Shown: piece by piece, positions 8,960 through 19,492 of the stretch
How the letters are laid out: each line of letters opens with the position of its first letter
Numbering within the stretch: position 1 is the first letter of the stretch
NCBI GenBank assembly: GCA_946405435.1
Contig: CAMJHF010000021.1
Span: 1-34,250 of the forward strand
DNA: 34,250 nucleotides
Direction of reading: 5' to 3'
DNA from: an uncultured Bacteroidales bacterium
Lineage (GTDB): Bacteria > Bacteroidota > Bacteroidia > Bacteroidales > UBA932
The notes under the pieces: model-generated
Told to the model about the DNA's origin: nothing
Databases searched by the model: none
What the model saw: only the letters and a program-made list of their open reading frames with translations
Translations under genes and position numbers: made by a program

Positions 8960-10288
8960 TTACTTTTTCAAAGAGCTCTTGAACCGCTGGTGGAAGTCTT
9001 TGCCGGAATCGTTGGTCTGGCTGAAGATGATATGTGCACCGGCTGCAATGGAGGCCTCGGCGTCTATGCCGGAAGGATCCGTGGAGCCACCTATGTCCGA
9101 TGTCCCGAGGGAATAGCCGTACACAAGTTTGCCCTGGTTTTCCGGCAGAGCTTCAGTGGCTTCTTTGTCCACGTTCCTGTAAATCGTATAACCTTTGCCG
9201 AGAGTCATTGTGATGTACCCCGTATTGACATCGGAGGTGAAGCGGGGATGGCTCGCCGCCAGGTTGGCCGCCGCAAACACTTCAATGGCGCCGATGACGC
9301 TTTGTCGCGGAAGTTTTGCTGCCCAGCCCGTTGCGGTGGTGCCGCCGGTAAAGTCAAAGGCCGAGGTATCGGTACACAAAGCCTCCAGCTCTGAATGACT
9401 CATCTTTGCTATAAAGAACGCCGGGCTGGAATCAGAAAGCGTCCATGCTGTCTGCTGATTGATCTGGTAGCCGTAAAGATAATGAGTCACCGGAATCGAC
9501 TCTGATACCGCATGCTTCTTATGAGTGAAGGCCGGGATGCTTGTATTGGCCAGCCAATAATACGAAGGGTCGGACAGATTGACGGAAGCAGTGACGGTGG
9601 CAGTGTGATCTATTGCGGCGTAAACCGCAATTACTATCTGGGAGTAAGCGGGAATCTTGACTTCGCCGGGGAAATACCACATGGCGCCTCCTGCCGGCAG
9701 CCAGTCCTCATTTTCGTATATGAGCCCGCCGGACACATAGTACTTGTTGCCGTTCGAATGTGCGTTGTAGGGATTCAACGCACCGATTACGAGGTCAGAA
9801 GCATCGGCCTCGAATTCGGAATTGTTGTATATGATGATATAGTGGTCGTTGCGGGTATAGTTTGAACCGTCGTCAAGGGGGCAGCCGCCGGTGTAGAGTT
9901 CCTTGATGATGAGCTGCTGGGACTCTACTTTCTTAAGGTCCAGCCTGAACGGGGACGAGGGTGCTGCGGTCACAAGTACCGAAGAGTTGGATCCATTGAG
10001 TGTCAGGCGTTTACCATCCTCTACGGTCTTGTATGTAGTGGAAGCGGTGTAGCTGCCGGGAGTGACGCTGAAAGAGACTGAGCCGGATGCATCGGTCCTG
10101 TCGTCGAAAGACACCGTGGCCTCGGAGTTTGCAAGTGTGACAGGCACTCCTTCAAGGGCCAGGGGCGCCCCGTCCGAGTATAACTGTATGCTTATGTCAA
10201 CTGCCACCACCTGCGGAGTGGCAGGCTTGCATCCTGCAAGAATCGATGCTGATACAACCAAGCTGGCAAATAATGCTGAATGCTTCAT
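8960..10288 (-). CDS. DUF4876 family lipoprotein
   Basis: This 442-residue product has a lipoprotein signal with lipobox LAGC (Cys at about residue 19). Residues about 28-100 form a carboxypeptidase-regulatory/Ig-like domain (EGVPVTL, then SFSVTPGSYTAS). The remainder, with QQLIIKELYTGG, YIIIYNNS and the late GYITMTLGKGYTIYRNVD, matches the DUF4876 style. Several segments resemble lamin-tail-like domains (YNNSEFEADASDLVIGALNPYN). It lies between the TonB receptor gene (six bases upstream) and the barrel-protein gene (four bases downstream). It is probably the surface or periplasmic partner of the receptor, by analogy with SusD-like lipoproteins, though it shows no SusD fold. Confidence 0.8.
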   Translation of the reverse strand: MKHSALFASLVVSASILAGCKPATPQVVAVDISIQLYSDGAPLALEGVPVTLANSEATVSFDDRTDASGSVSFSVTPGSYTASTTYKTVEDGKRLTLNGSNSSVLVTAAPSSPFRLDLKKVESQQLIIKELYTGGCPLDDGSNYTRNDHYIIIYNNSEFEADASDLVIGALNPYNAHSNGNKYYVSGGLIYENEDWLPAGGAMWYFPGEVKIPAYSQIVIAVYAAIDHTATVTASVNLSDPSYYWLANTSIPAFTHKKHAVSESIPVTHYLYGYQINQQTAWTLSDSSPAFFIAKMSHSELEALCTDTSAFDFTGGTTATGWAAKLPRQSVIGAIEVFAAANLAASHPRFTSDVNTGYITMTLGKGYTIYRNVDKEATEALPENQGKLVYGYSLGTSDIGGSTDPSGIDAEASIAAGAHIIFSQTNDSGKDFHQRFKSSLKK

Positions 10289-10294
10289 ATTTTT

Positions 10295-13279
10295 CTAAAA
10301 TTTAAATCTTACCGTAAGTCCGTAGTAGAACGAAGGAATATATCGGGGCGACAAAGGGCTGTAGGTCTTGGTCTTGGAACTCCAGACCTGGCCCATGTTG
10401 TTGAAGAAGTTGTTGGCATAGAAGGATATGGACGCCAGGTCCCCTATCTCCTTGGTAATGCTGAAATTGGCACTGAAGTAAGGAGTGAGGTAGTCCTTGC
10501 TGAACTGGTATAGGTAGTTGGACGTGACGACCAGGCGCGAAAGGTCCGCGTACAGGTCGGGGGCGTTTGCCTTGGCCCATTTGAGTTTATCCAGGAAGGG
10601 CTGAGGGGATGGATCGTCCCACGATACGTAATAATCGGGGAAGAGGACGGCGTAGGATTCTCCGTCGTAGATGGATGCAGATTCGTCGTAGCCCAGGATG
10701 TCGGCCCTGTCCGAGAGCACGTAGGCGCGCTTGCCGTCAGGCTTGTAGCTCAGGCTCCGGGAATAATTCAGCAGGCTGGATTCCAACTTGAGCGACACTA
10801 TCATCCTCACCTTGGGAATGCGGGTGATGATGGTGAGGTTGTTGTTGATGGAACGGCTCTCGCGTCCGTTGGATATGTTGTTTCCGCCCACATAATAGCC
10901 CACGTAGCGGAACGGCTGGCCGTCCTTACCGGCGGTGGTATAGGGGCAGTAAGCCTCGACTTCGGTATCCATGCCGTAATAGGAGTAGAAGTTTCCGTCC
11001 AGTCGGATGGAGGTGTTGATGGGACGTATCTCCTTGAATTCCAACACCCATTCAAGGCCCACGCGGTATATCGGGCTGTCCTCGTTGGCTTCGAGGGTGG
11101 TGGTTATGAATTGTTTCCGGGTGGAATAGCCTGCGTCTACAGACGGCAGTTTGCCGGTTTTGTCCCTCACGGTGATTACTCCGGTCGACGGATCCAGGGT
11201 GTACTGCCTGTCGGAGGCAGGAATGGGCAGGCCCTGCACATCGGCGGCCGTGGTGTAATTGTAGCTGAATGGCTCGTAGTCCGACTCAAGCAGGTAGGAC
11301 CCGACGGTCTTGTTGCAGAAAGCTACCAGCGAGAGCTTGTTGCCGGCAATGTCGGCGTCCACGCCCAGCTCGGCCTGATAGTTTTCCTGCCAGCGCAGGC
11401 CGCTGTTGTACTCTATGGTACGGGGCTTCACGTAGTAGGCCCTGTAGACTACATTGTCGGCGGATGCAGTGGAAGTGAATACGTTGATGTCCAGGTAGCT
11501 GGGTACAGGATAGAGAATGGAGAACGAAGGCTGCTTGACGGCAATGCCCCAGCTGCCCCTGAAGGACAGGGAGCGGAGGGTATGGCCTGTCCTGTCCGCG
11601 CCGTCGAAGAGCGAATACTTGGCGTTGAACCGGGGGGAAAGGCTGGACGTGAGTCCATAGGCGGAGCCTTTGATGTAGGTGTTGTCGCAACGCAGGCCGG
11701 CTATGAGGTTCAAGCGTCCTCCGCCCAGCGGGAGCATGAGGTTGTCCTCTACGAAGGCTGCGAAGTTGTTCATGGACGGGTTGTCGCAGTAGCGGTACTC
11801 GCGGAAAGTGGGTGCAGTGGACTGGTCTTCGGAATAAGCTCCCACGCCGAAATTAGTGTCCATGTTCCAGTCTCCGCCCAGTTTGACCTTGTTGCTGGCC
11901 TTGCCTATCTTCTTGGACCAGTTGGCCTTGAGCGTGACTTTGGAAGAGAGGGGCCGGTCGTCTACCGCCATTACGTTGTACCATGAGCCCGCGGGTATCA
12001 TTATCGCGCCGTTGGGGGCTCCGGGGACGAAGGGTTCCGACATCAGATAGCCGTTGTCCCGGGAATGGAGGGACACCTGGGTTATGCTTTCCTGGTAGTT
12101 CTTGTTTTCGCGGGAGAGTTTGTCTGAATACACGAGGGAGGCATTCAGCTCCACGTTCGTGATCCAGCCGAGGCTCAGGAGCCAGTTGGCATTGAGGTTG
12201 GCGCGCATGGTATTGTCGCGCTGGCGGAGGAAGGAGTCGGTGAGCTTGTCCGGGTCGGCGGAGTTGTCCAGACCGCCCAGGTTACCGCTCACGCCAAGGG
12301 AATAGCGGAGGGGCTTGGAGGCGAAGGCTCCGTGGGAAAACATGTTGGTATAGGTCAGCGAGAGCTGCCGCCTCATGTAGGAGGTGTATGGCGACATGGG
12401 CTCGGAGATGGAGCGGGTGTACTCCATGCTGGTATTCAAGATGCCGAGCTGCCTGCCTCTGTCGGAAACGCCGAGGCCGAATCCTTTGCTGAGAGACAGC
12501 TGCTTGGTCCGGGGGCTGGTGGACATGGTGACATACCACTGGGTCATGCCCTTTCTGGTGTTGATCTTCACGACTCCGGAGCCCATGTCGCCGTATTCTA
12601 CCGAAGGGACTCCGGTGATAACTTCCACGGACTCCACATTGGCTGAGGCTATATTGTTGGTGGACACTCCTTTAACGTCGGAATAGGAGGCATTGTTGGA
12701 AAGGCGCACGCCGTCCACCTCCACGGCTGTCGTGAAAGATGAGTTGCCGCTTTCTAAAGAGCCGCCGGCACGAATGTCGAAATGTTTCTCGGAGGTGAGG
12801 GCGTTGCTCTGGGTGGCCCCGCCGGGGAGCAGGCTGGAAATGTCGGAGACGTTCATCATCTGCACATGTTCCAGCGCCGTCTTGTCGATGGTGCGCGAGG
12901 TTGTGGCCGAGTTGGCATTTTCCTTGGCGGTGACCACGGCCTCGTCGAGAGCCAGGTTGTCCAGAGGCAGGACGATCTTGATGTTGTCCATGTTCTTGGA
13001 TACCGTAAACTCTTTTTCTTCAGTCACATAGCCAAGACAAGAGACGCTCAGGACATGCTTGCCCGAAGACACTTTGTGTATGGAAAAACGTCCGTTGATG
13101 TCTGCCACGGCCCACTGCTCAGTGGCCTCTATCACTATGGTGGCAAAACTAATAGGCTCCCCGCTGCCCTTTTCGGTAACAGTACCGCTGAGAGTGTAGC
13201 CTTGCGCGCGGAGGGCGGCAGGCAGCAGCGCCGAAAGCGTCACGGCGAGCAGAAGCCATATGAGTTTGAGCCTGGTCAT
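10295..13279 (-). CDS. TonB-dependent receptor with N-terminal carboxypeptidase-regulatory-like domain
   Basis: This 994-residue outer-membrane transporter starts at MTRLKLIW, which opens a clean signal peptide ending at LRAQG; an in-frame extension further upstream is not protein-like. After the signal comes a carboxypeptidase-regulatory-like domain (GYTLSGTVTEKGSGEPI, about residues 24-105), then a plug domain (about 120-240, with VEVITGVPSVEYGDMGSGVV), then a large barrel ending in LTVRFKF. The plug and terminal Phe are classic for TonB receptors. No SusD gene follows. Instead DUF4876 and DUF6850-like genes do, so it is not a standard glycan-utilisation pair. No riboswitch was recognised upstream. 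The ligand is unknown. Confidence 0.92.
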   Translation of the reverse strand: MTRLKLIWLLLAVTLSALLPAALRAQGYTLSGTVTEKGSGEPISFATIVIEATEQWAVADINGRFSIHKVSSGKHVLSVSCLGYVTEEKEFTVSKNMDNIKIVLPLDNLALDEAVVTAKENANSATTSRTIDKTALEHVQMMNVSDISSLLPGGATQSNALTSEKHFDIRAGGSLESGNSSFTTAVEVDGVRLSNNASYSDVKGVSTNNIASANVESVEVITGVPSVEYGDMGSGVVKINTRKGMTQWYVTMSTSPRTKQLSLSKGFGLGVSDRGRQLGILNTSMEYTRSISEPMSPYTSYMRRQLSLTYTNMFSHGAFASKPLRYSLGVSGNLGGLDNSADPDKLTDSFLRQRDNTMRANLNANWLLSLGWITNVELNASLVYSDKLSRENKNYQESITQVSLHSRDNGYLMSEPFVPGAPNGAIMIPAGSWYNVMAVDDRPLSSKVTLKANWSKKIGKASNKVKLGGDWNMDTNFGVGAYSEDQSTAPTFREYRYCDNPSMNNFAAFVEDNLMLPLGGGRLNLIAGLRCDNTYIKGSAYGLTSSLSPRFNAKYSLFDGADRTGHTLRSLSFRGSWGIAVKQPSFSILYPVPSYLDINVFTSTASADNVVYRAYYVKPRTIEYNSGLRWQENYQAELGVDADIAGNKLSLVAFCNKTVGSYLLESDYEPFSYNYTTAADVQGLPIPASDRQYTLDPSTGVITVRDKTGKLPSVDAGYSTRKQFITTTLEANEDSPIYRVGLEWVLEFKEIRPINTSIRLDGNFYSYYGMDTEVEAYCPYTTAGKDGQPFRYVGYYVGGNNISNGRESRSINNNLTIITRIPKVRMIVSLKLESSLLNYSRSLSYKPDGKRAYVLSDRADILGYDESASIYDGESYAVLFPDYYVSWDDPSPQPFLDKLKWAKANAPDLYADLSRLVVTSNYLYQFSKDYLTPYFSANFSITKEIGDLASISFYANNFFNNMGQVWSSKTKTYSPLSPRYIPSFYYGLTVRFKF

Positions 13280-13432
13280 AAGGGAGTAATTCTCCGAAAG
13301 ATAATTATTATTTTTCGTAAAAAGGCCACTGCCCCCCGAAAATCCCCATATATGATTAATCGCAGCGGAGGATGAGCCCCCTTTTCGAGTTTGCCATCGC
13401 GCCGACGCGTGTACGCTCTCACTTTGATCAAA

Positions 13433-13469
13433 CGGGCAAGGTGTGGTTTTTTGCGGGGGACCTTGCCCG
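13433..13469. repeat. 10-bp inverted repeat (hairpin) in the tRNA-His / TonB receptor intergenic region
   Basis: CGGGCAAGGT (13433-13442) and ACCTTGCCCG (13460-13469) are perfect inverted copies with a 17-base loop. They lie about 155 bases upstream of the receptor start, on its leader side. There is no convincing U-tract, so this could be leader structure or a repeat rather than a terminator. Confidence 0.6.
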
Positions 13470-13493
13470 CTCCGGGAGACTCCGGGGCGCCAG

Positions 13494-13574
13494 CGGGAGA
13501 AAAAACGGCCTGTTCGCTCCCGATTGGTTGGCAAACCGGGCAAACGGGAGAAAAAACGGCCTGTTCGTTCCCGA
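13494..13574. repeat. Two 30-base direct repeats spaced 51 bases apart, each with inverted ends
   Basis: Copies at 13494-13523 and 13545-13574 differ at one base in 30. Each begins CGGGAG and ends with CTCCCG or TTCCCG, so each can fold as a hairpin, and the single difference keeps a G-U pair. The core is AACGGCCTGTTCG. The 51-base period (17 codons) leaves several frames open, which creates spurious reading frames. No gene is supported here. Confidence 0.7.
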
Positions 13575-13663
13575 ATCGACTGTCCGCTGCGGCCGGACTC
13601 GGAGGTCCGACCAAAGGCACTCGGAGGGCGAAGCCCGACAGAAGGAGGAGCGCTTCAGCGTGT

Positions 13664-13683
13664 CGGGGGAATCCTTTCCCCCG
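13664..13683. repeat. 7-bp GC-rich hairpin
   Basis: CGGGGGA (13664-13670) pairs perfectly with TCCCCCG (13677-13683) across a 6-base loop. It is one of several hairpins packed into the non-coding stretch 13280-13760, which otherwise holds no gene I can support. Confidence 0.5.
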
Positions 13684-13716
13684 TCCCCTGGGGGTGCAGG
13701 GGGATAGTAGTGCGCA

Positions 13717-13768
13717 GCACCCCAAAGCAGAAGGCCTTCCGCTTGGAAGGCCTTCTGCTTTGGGGTGC
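13717..13768. repeat. 24-bp perfect inverted repeat whose right arm contains the 3' end of tRNA-His
   Basis: Left arm 13717-13740 and right arm 13745-13768 are perfectly complementary over 24 bp with a 4-base loop. The right arm includes the encoded CCA, discriminator base and last acceptor-stem bases of tRNA-His (13761-13768). In the minus-strand transcript this stem would compete with the tRNA acceptor stem. No U-tract follows, so it is not an ordinary intrinsic terminator. Confidence 0.8.
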
Positions 13769-13837
13769 GATGTGGGGCTCGAACCCACGACACCCAGAAC
13801 CACAATCTGGTGCTCTACCAACTGAACTAATCGCACC
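13761..13837 (-). tRNA. tRNA-His (GTG anticodon)
   Basis: The minus strand folds as a complete cloverleaf. The acceptor stem GTGCGAT pairs with ATCGCAC, preceded by the extra G at -1 that marks tRNA-His and pairs with discriminator C73. The D arm is AGTTCAGTTGGTAGAGC, the anticodon stem CCAGA/TCTGG encloses loop TTGTGGT (anticodon GTG), and the T arm is GTGGGTTCGAGCCCCAC. The CCA end is encoded (13761-13763). A full Bacteroidota promoter lies just upstream. Confidence 0.96.
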
Positions 13838-13850
13838 GTGTTGGAGACTG

Positions 13851-13881
13851 CAAAGATACGAATTAATTTGGTTAATCCAAA
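13851..13881 (-). promoter_or_regulatory. Bacteroidota promoter of tRNA-His (TTTG-N19-TATCTTTG)
   Basis: On the minus strand, a -33 TTTG (13878-13881) is followed after exactly 19 bases by TATCTTTG (13851-13858), matching the consensus TTTG-N19-21-TAnnTTTG. The -7 box ends 13 bases before the mature tRNA 5' end. The -33 element lies directly at the stop codon of the aminotransferase gene. Confidence 0.85.
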
Positions 13882-13882
13882 T

Positions 13883-15058
13883 CTATTTTTCCAAGAGTCG
13901 CTTAAGACCGGCCGTCAGGCGGCCGAGGCCGTCATCGAGGAGGGCCGGAGGGCAGGCCAGATTGATGCGGATGAAGCCCTCGGTGCCGTACATGAGGCCG
14001 TTGTTGATGCGGACCCTCTCTATCTCAACCAGACTGCGCTCGATTTCAGCCGAAGGAATACCTAACGCCCGGCAGTCCATCCAGGCCAGGTAGGTACCTT
14101 CCAGGGCATAGACCGGACACGAAGGCAATTCGGCGGCGGCTACATCGCAAAGGCGCCTGTAATTGGCGGCAATCTGCTCATTCAATGCCTGGAGCCACTC
14201 ATATCCTTCATTGGTGTACGCAGCCTCGAGGGCCACGACTCCGAAGGGATTGACGTCACAAACTTCATTGACATTCACGGCCTTCTCCAGGCAGTCGCGA
14301 AGCGCCGGATTCTTGCAGATGATATTGGAAATCTGCAGGCCGGCGATGTTGAAGGCCTTGCTCGGAGAGTTAAGCGTGACGCATGCATCTTCGAATTCGG
14401 GGCAAATGGAGGCGAAGGGGACGAACTCCACGCCGGGCATGGTGAACTCGCAGTGAATCTCGTCGCTCACAGGAACCACTCCGTTGCGAAGGCATATCCT
14501 GCCCACGCGCTCAAGCTCTTCCCTGCTCCATACGCGCCCGGCGGGATTATGAGGGGAACAGATGAGCATCATCATCGTGCGGGGATCGGAAGCCGCCTGC
14601 TCAAGGGCATCGAAATCTATCTCATAGCGGGGACGGCCATCCACAACCGAACTCACCAGGGGCACATCCTGCACATTGCAGCGCCAGTTGCGCACCGAAG
14701 AGAAGAAACAATTGTACACCGGACTCATTATCAGCACATTGTCGCCAGGCTCAGTAAAAGCGCTCACGCATGCCGAGATGGCGGGGACTACGCCCGGACA
14801 GTAGATGATCCATGACGGGTCGGGACGCCATCCGTGACGAAGGGCGAACCAGTCGCAGACCGACTTGTAATAGCTTTCGGGAACTGCGGTGTAGCCGAAG
14901 GCGCCATGCTCCGCCCTTTTGCGTACAGCCTCCTGCACGCATGGAGCAGTCTCGAAGTCCATGTCGGCCACCCACATGGGCAGCACTCCCTCCGGCACAA
15001 GGTCCCATTTTACGCAGTTGGTCCCGCGCCGCTGAATAACTTTCTCAAATGCTTTCAT
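13883..15058 (-). CDS. MalY/PatB family PLP-dependent aminotransferase (cystathionine beta-lyase type)
   Basis: This 391-residue protein of fold-type I PLP enzymes starts at MKAFEKVIQRRGTNCVKWD. It shows the MalY/PatB hallmark LPMWVADMDFETAP, the SPHNPAGRVW motif, SDEIHCE with the PLP-binding Asp, and the Schiff-base Lys in NSPSKAFNIAGLQ. Family members cleave cystathionine or cysteine conjugates by C-S beta-elimination. The gene starts within the stop of the DUF3737 gene (TGATG, one shared base), so it is the last cistron of a coupled run. In its family it is most often a methionine-pathway or C-S lyase enzyme; a link to the lipid-type genes upstream is possible but unproven. Confidence 0.9.
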   Translation of the reverse strand: MKAFEKVIQRRGTNCVKWDLVPEGVLPMWVADMDFETAPCVQEAVRKRAEHGAFGYTAVPESYYKSVCDWFALRHGWRPDPSWIIYCPGVVPAISACVSAFTEPGDNVLIMSPVYNCFFSSVRNWRCNVQDVPLVSSVVDGRPRYEIDFDALEQAASDPRTMMMLICSPHNPAGRVWSREELERVGRICLRNGVVPVSDEIHCEFTMPGVEFVPFASICPEFEDACVTLNSPSKAFNIAGLQISNIICKNPALRDCLEKAVNVNEVCDVNPFGVVALEAAYTNEGYEWLQALNEQIAANYRRLCDVAAAELPSCPVYALEGTYLAWMDCRALGIPSAEIERSLVEIERVRINNGLMYGTEGFIRINLACPPALLDDGLGRLTAGLKRLLEK

Positions 15059-15880
15059 CAGTCTACAGTGATTACGCAGTCTCCGGGAGCCTTGATGTTG
15101 GCATCCAGGATAATCTCCCCAATCGAGCCGGCATGTATGCTGCCGGTGCGGGGATTCTTGACCGAAGTCACATGGCCGTTGATGCCCGCCCGGACCGACG
15201 AATACTCGAATGCCAGGTCGGCGTCGGGTTCCATAGTGCAGTTCTCCAGCACGAGGCCCTCGGCGTAGCACAGCGGCTGCGTGCCTCCGATGCGGCAGTT
15301 CACAAGACGGAGGTTCTTGGAATACCAGCCAAGGTACTCACCCAGAATCACGGAGTCGTACACAGTCACATTCTCCGTCTCCCAGAAAGCATCCTTGGTG
15401 TGGAGCACCGAATTGCGTATTTCTACATTCTTGCAATACTGGAATGAGTAATTGCCCTGGAGCCTCAGGTTGTTTATTTTTATGTCCGAAGAGTGCATGA
15501 AAAGATAGTCTCCCTTGTCAACTTCCACATCGTCCAGTTCGACTCCCCTGCAGCTCCAGAGGGTTTCTGCTGCATTGGGCAGCTTTACTCTCCTGAGCGT
15601 CATGCCGTCCATCTCCCTGAACATCTTGGGAGCCTCCACGAGGGTGTCTTCCATGATGAGTCCCTTGCTGTACCAAAGAGCAGCACGGGCGCCTTCGGTG
15701 AAGACGCAGTTCCGAACGGTAAAGCCGTCACAGCACCAGAAAGGATATTTGCCCTCGAAACGGCAGCTTTCAGCCTCTATGTCCGCAGTCTCTTTCAGGG
15801 CGGATTCACCCGCATGGATGGTCACGTTCTCGAGACGCAGACCGCGCTCGCAGTACAGAGGGCGCTCGCCCTCGAATTCT

Positions 15881-15900
<20 letters not shown>
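15058..15900 (-). CDS. DUF3737 family right-handed beta-helix protein
   Basis: This 280-residue cytoplasmic protein (no signal peptide) is built from short repeats of about 20 residues, such as LENVTIHAG, VRNCVFTEG, IRNSVLHTK and LENCTMEPD, a right-handed beta-helix ladder. The opening NKEFEGERPLYCERGLRLENV and the PFWCCDGFTVRNC segment match the DUF3737 style. Members are of unknown function and, from memory, often sit next to MalY/PatB genes, as here. The start overlaps the end of the acyl-CoA ligase gene by 20 bases, and the stop shares one base with the aminotransferase start. Confidence 0.85.
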
Positions 15901-17514
<1,614 letters not shown>

Positions 17515-17515
<1 letters not shown>

Positions 17516-18075
17516 TAATGTGTGATGTAATTTTGAGGATGCTTGCCTGTAAGATGCATCTGCTCATATATTTCCTGTATCTTCTTCATGTCGGCGCGGG
17601 GATCGTCGGATAGCTCGAACCTGCGGCCGCGGCCTATGTGCTTGGTGCCCCAGTCAAAATAGCCAAGATATACGGGGATATTGGCGCTGCGGGCAATGAA
17701 GTGGAACCCGGTCTTCCAGTTCTTGACGGGCTTGCGTGTGCCTTCGGGGGCAATGGCCAGGTGGAAACGGCCGGGTGCCTCCATCTGCTGGATTACGCTG
17801 CGCACCAGGTTGGTAGGATTGCTGCGGTCTACCGGCACGCCGCCCATGGCCTTGAGTATCCACCCCAGGGGAGGAAAGAACAACTCTTTCTTTATCATGC
17901 ATTTACCCTTTTCTCCACGAGAACGGTAGTAAAGGTAGGACACCACAAAATCCCAGATGCTGGTATGAGGTACTCCAAGAAGAATGCACTTGTCTTCGGG
18001 AACGGAATCCTCGTCTACGGTCCATCCCATCACCTTGCATAGCAGGAAGTCACAGAATTTTTCCCAGGCAGTCAT
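17515..18075 (-). CDS. PlsC-like 1-acyl-sn-glycerol-3-phosphate acyltransferase family protein
   Basis: This 186-residue product starts at MTAWEKFCDF; an in-frame ATG at 18111 would add 12 residues. It has the acyltransferase motif HTSIWD (HxxxxD, residues 37-42), the glycerol-phosphate-binding-type segment GGVPVDRSN at about 78-86, and PEGTR at 110-114. It is shorter than typical PlsC (about 240 residues) and belongs to a compact subgroup. It probably transfers an acyl chain to a glycerophosphate or other lipid acceptor at the membrane. It lies between a condensation-like acyltransferase gene (about 37 bases upstream) and the acyl-CoA ligase gene. Confidence 0.85.
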
Positions 18076-18112
18076 ATCCGAATTGTTTATAACAGACTGC
18101 AAATATAACAAA

Positions 18113-19465
18113 TTATATGGAAAGCAGGAAGCGTGGAATCAGAGAAGAAGACCGGAAAACAGGCCGGCGCTTCTGTTCTGTACCCACTTCCGGACGCAGG
18201 GGCTCAGAGGGGACCTGCACCCTTGCCCATATTCCCAAAGCACGCAGATTGCGCACGAAGATTCTTTCAAAATCATCCTCGGCTATCTTGCGCGAAAAGT
18301 CCAGGTTGAGCGTTCCTCCATAGCTCACGCATGCACATGAACCGGAGCGCTTGCGCGTTCGGCCGAGGATGAAGTGAATGTCCCTGACATGCTCCCGCAT
18401 GGCCTCGGGAAGCTCGATGCGGCCCAGATTGGAGAAAGTATAAGTAGCGTACTTGTCTCCTTTGAGATGATTGATGATGTTGATGATGGGCTTCTTGAGA
18501 AACAGAGGGACACAGCGCACGGCGAAATTGTCTTCCAACGCCACGTTGGCGGCTATCCGGCGCGTCAAGTGCGAAGGCTGGACATACAGGCGCTTCTGAT
18601 ACTTTATCTCGCGGACAGCATCCTCGAGGGAGTACTCTCCATTGGCAACATCAAGACTCAGATAAACGTAGGAAGAGAAGTTGCGGAGCGTCCGGCTGGC
18701 GAATACGGGCCGAAGATTTACCGGCAGTTCCATGCGGAGGGCGGAATGCTTGCGGCGGGAAGGGTCGTTCCGCCTCAGCTCCTGCATGGAATAGAGCATA
18801 AGCGCAGACAGGAGTTCGGTAACGGTGCAGTCCATCTCACGGGCCTTGGCGGCAATATCGGCGGATGACAATGACACCCCTAGCGAATTGAGCACTTCCG
18901 GGAGTTCTTCCTTTCCCTTTATATGGTAAGCAGGACTTTCCTGATCGAGCGAGCCCTTGGCGCCGGAGAAACGGTCGAATCCGTCTTCCATCTCTTCCTC
19001 GAGCGGGGCTTCAGCCGGATCGTAAACCCATTTTCCGTACTCTATGGACACGCCCTCGGCAAGCCGGAGATACTCACCGGTGACGCTGAGCAGGAATGTC
19101 ATGGCCCCGGTGCCGTCGGTCAGGGCGTGGAAGACATCCAGGTCGATACGCTTTCCGGATGCGGAAAGCTTGAACATATAGCCGCCGTTCTTCTTGATGC
19201 TGAAAGGCTTGAGAGGGCCGCCCGGAGTCAGCTGCGCATCGTTTTCGAGCTTACGCAGGAACCACCAGAAAAGTCCCTTCCGGACGGTAAAGCCAAAGCC
19301 CGGGAACCGTGGCATGATGTTTACGAGCGCCTGGTTAAGCAGAGCGCGGTCTATTATTTTGTCAAGAGTCACAGACATGCGGTACACAACAGCATATTTG
19401 TGTGTCTGGCAAGAAGGATATATAATGGCTGAATTCTCGAGCCGGGTCCATTCAGGTATAGTCAT
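18113..19465 (-). CDS. Condensation/alcohol-acetyltransferase-like acyltransferase (CAT fold)
   Basis: This 450-residue protein starts at MTIPEWTRLEN; the reading frame extends further upstream, but that part overlaps the promoter region. The HALTDG motif (HxxxDG, residues 113-118) is the catalytic signature of the chloramphenicol-acetyltransferase-like superfamily: NRPS condensation domains, wax-ester synthases and alcohol acetyltransferases. It also shows MELPVNLRP and the late YTFSNLGRIELP, typical of stand-alone AATase-like members. It likely joins an acyl-thioester to an alcohol or amine. It is the first gene of the five-gene minus-strand run and diverges from the LytTR regulator. Its TAAATTTG -7 box is 27 bases upstream. 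Confidence 0.82.
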   Translation of the reverse strand: MTIPEWTRLENSAIIYPSCQTHKYAVVYRMSVTLDKIIDRALLNQALVNIMPRFPGFGFTVRKGLFWWFLRKLENDAQLTPGGPLKPFSIKKNGGYMFKLSASGKRIDLDVFHALTDGTGAMTFLLSVTGEYLRLAEGVSIEYGKWVYDPAEAPLEEEMEDGFDRFSGAKGSLDQESPAYHIKGKEELPEVLNSLGVSLSSADIAAKAREMDCTVTELLSALMLYSMQELRRNDPSRRKHSALRMELPVNLRPVFASRTLRNFSSYVYLSLDVANGEYSLEDAVREIKYQKRLYVQPSHLTRRIAANVALEDNFAVRCVPLFLKKPIINIINHLKGDKYATYTFSNLGRIELPEAMREHVRDIHFILGRTRKRSGSCACVSYGGTLNLDFSRKIAEDDFERIFVRNLRALGIWARVQVPSEPLRPEVGTEQKRRPVFRSSSLIPRFLLSI

Positions 19466-19492
19466 AGTCTTTGCATTTTTTGTTTGGCAGTG

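Noticed and set aside
12782..13375. Plus-strand frame opposite the start of the TonB receptor
   Set aside because: Antisense of the signal peptide and plug domain; no domain and no control signals.
13280..13480. Riboswitch upstream of the TonB receptor
   Set aside because: The leader is structured, but no cobalamin, TPP or other known aptamer core could be recognised.
13276..13836. Minus-strand frame through the repeats between tRNA-His and the receptor
   Set aside because: It runs through the tRNA and hairpin repeats. Its length is explained by the 51-base period keeping frames open.
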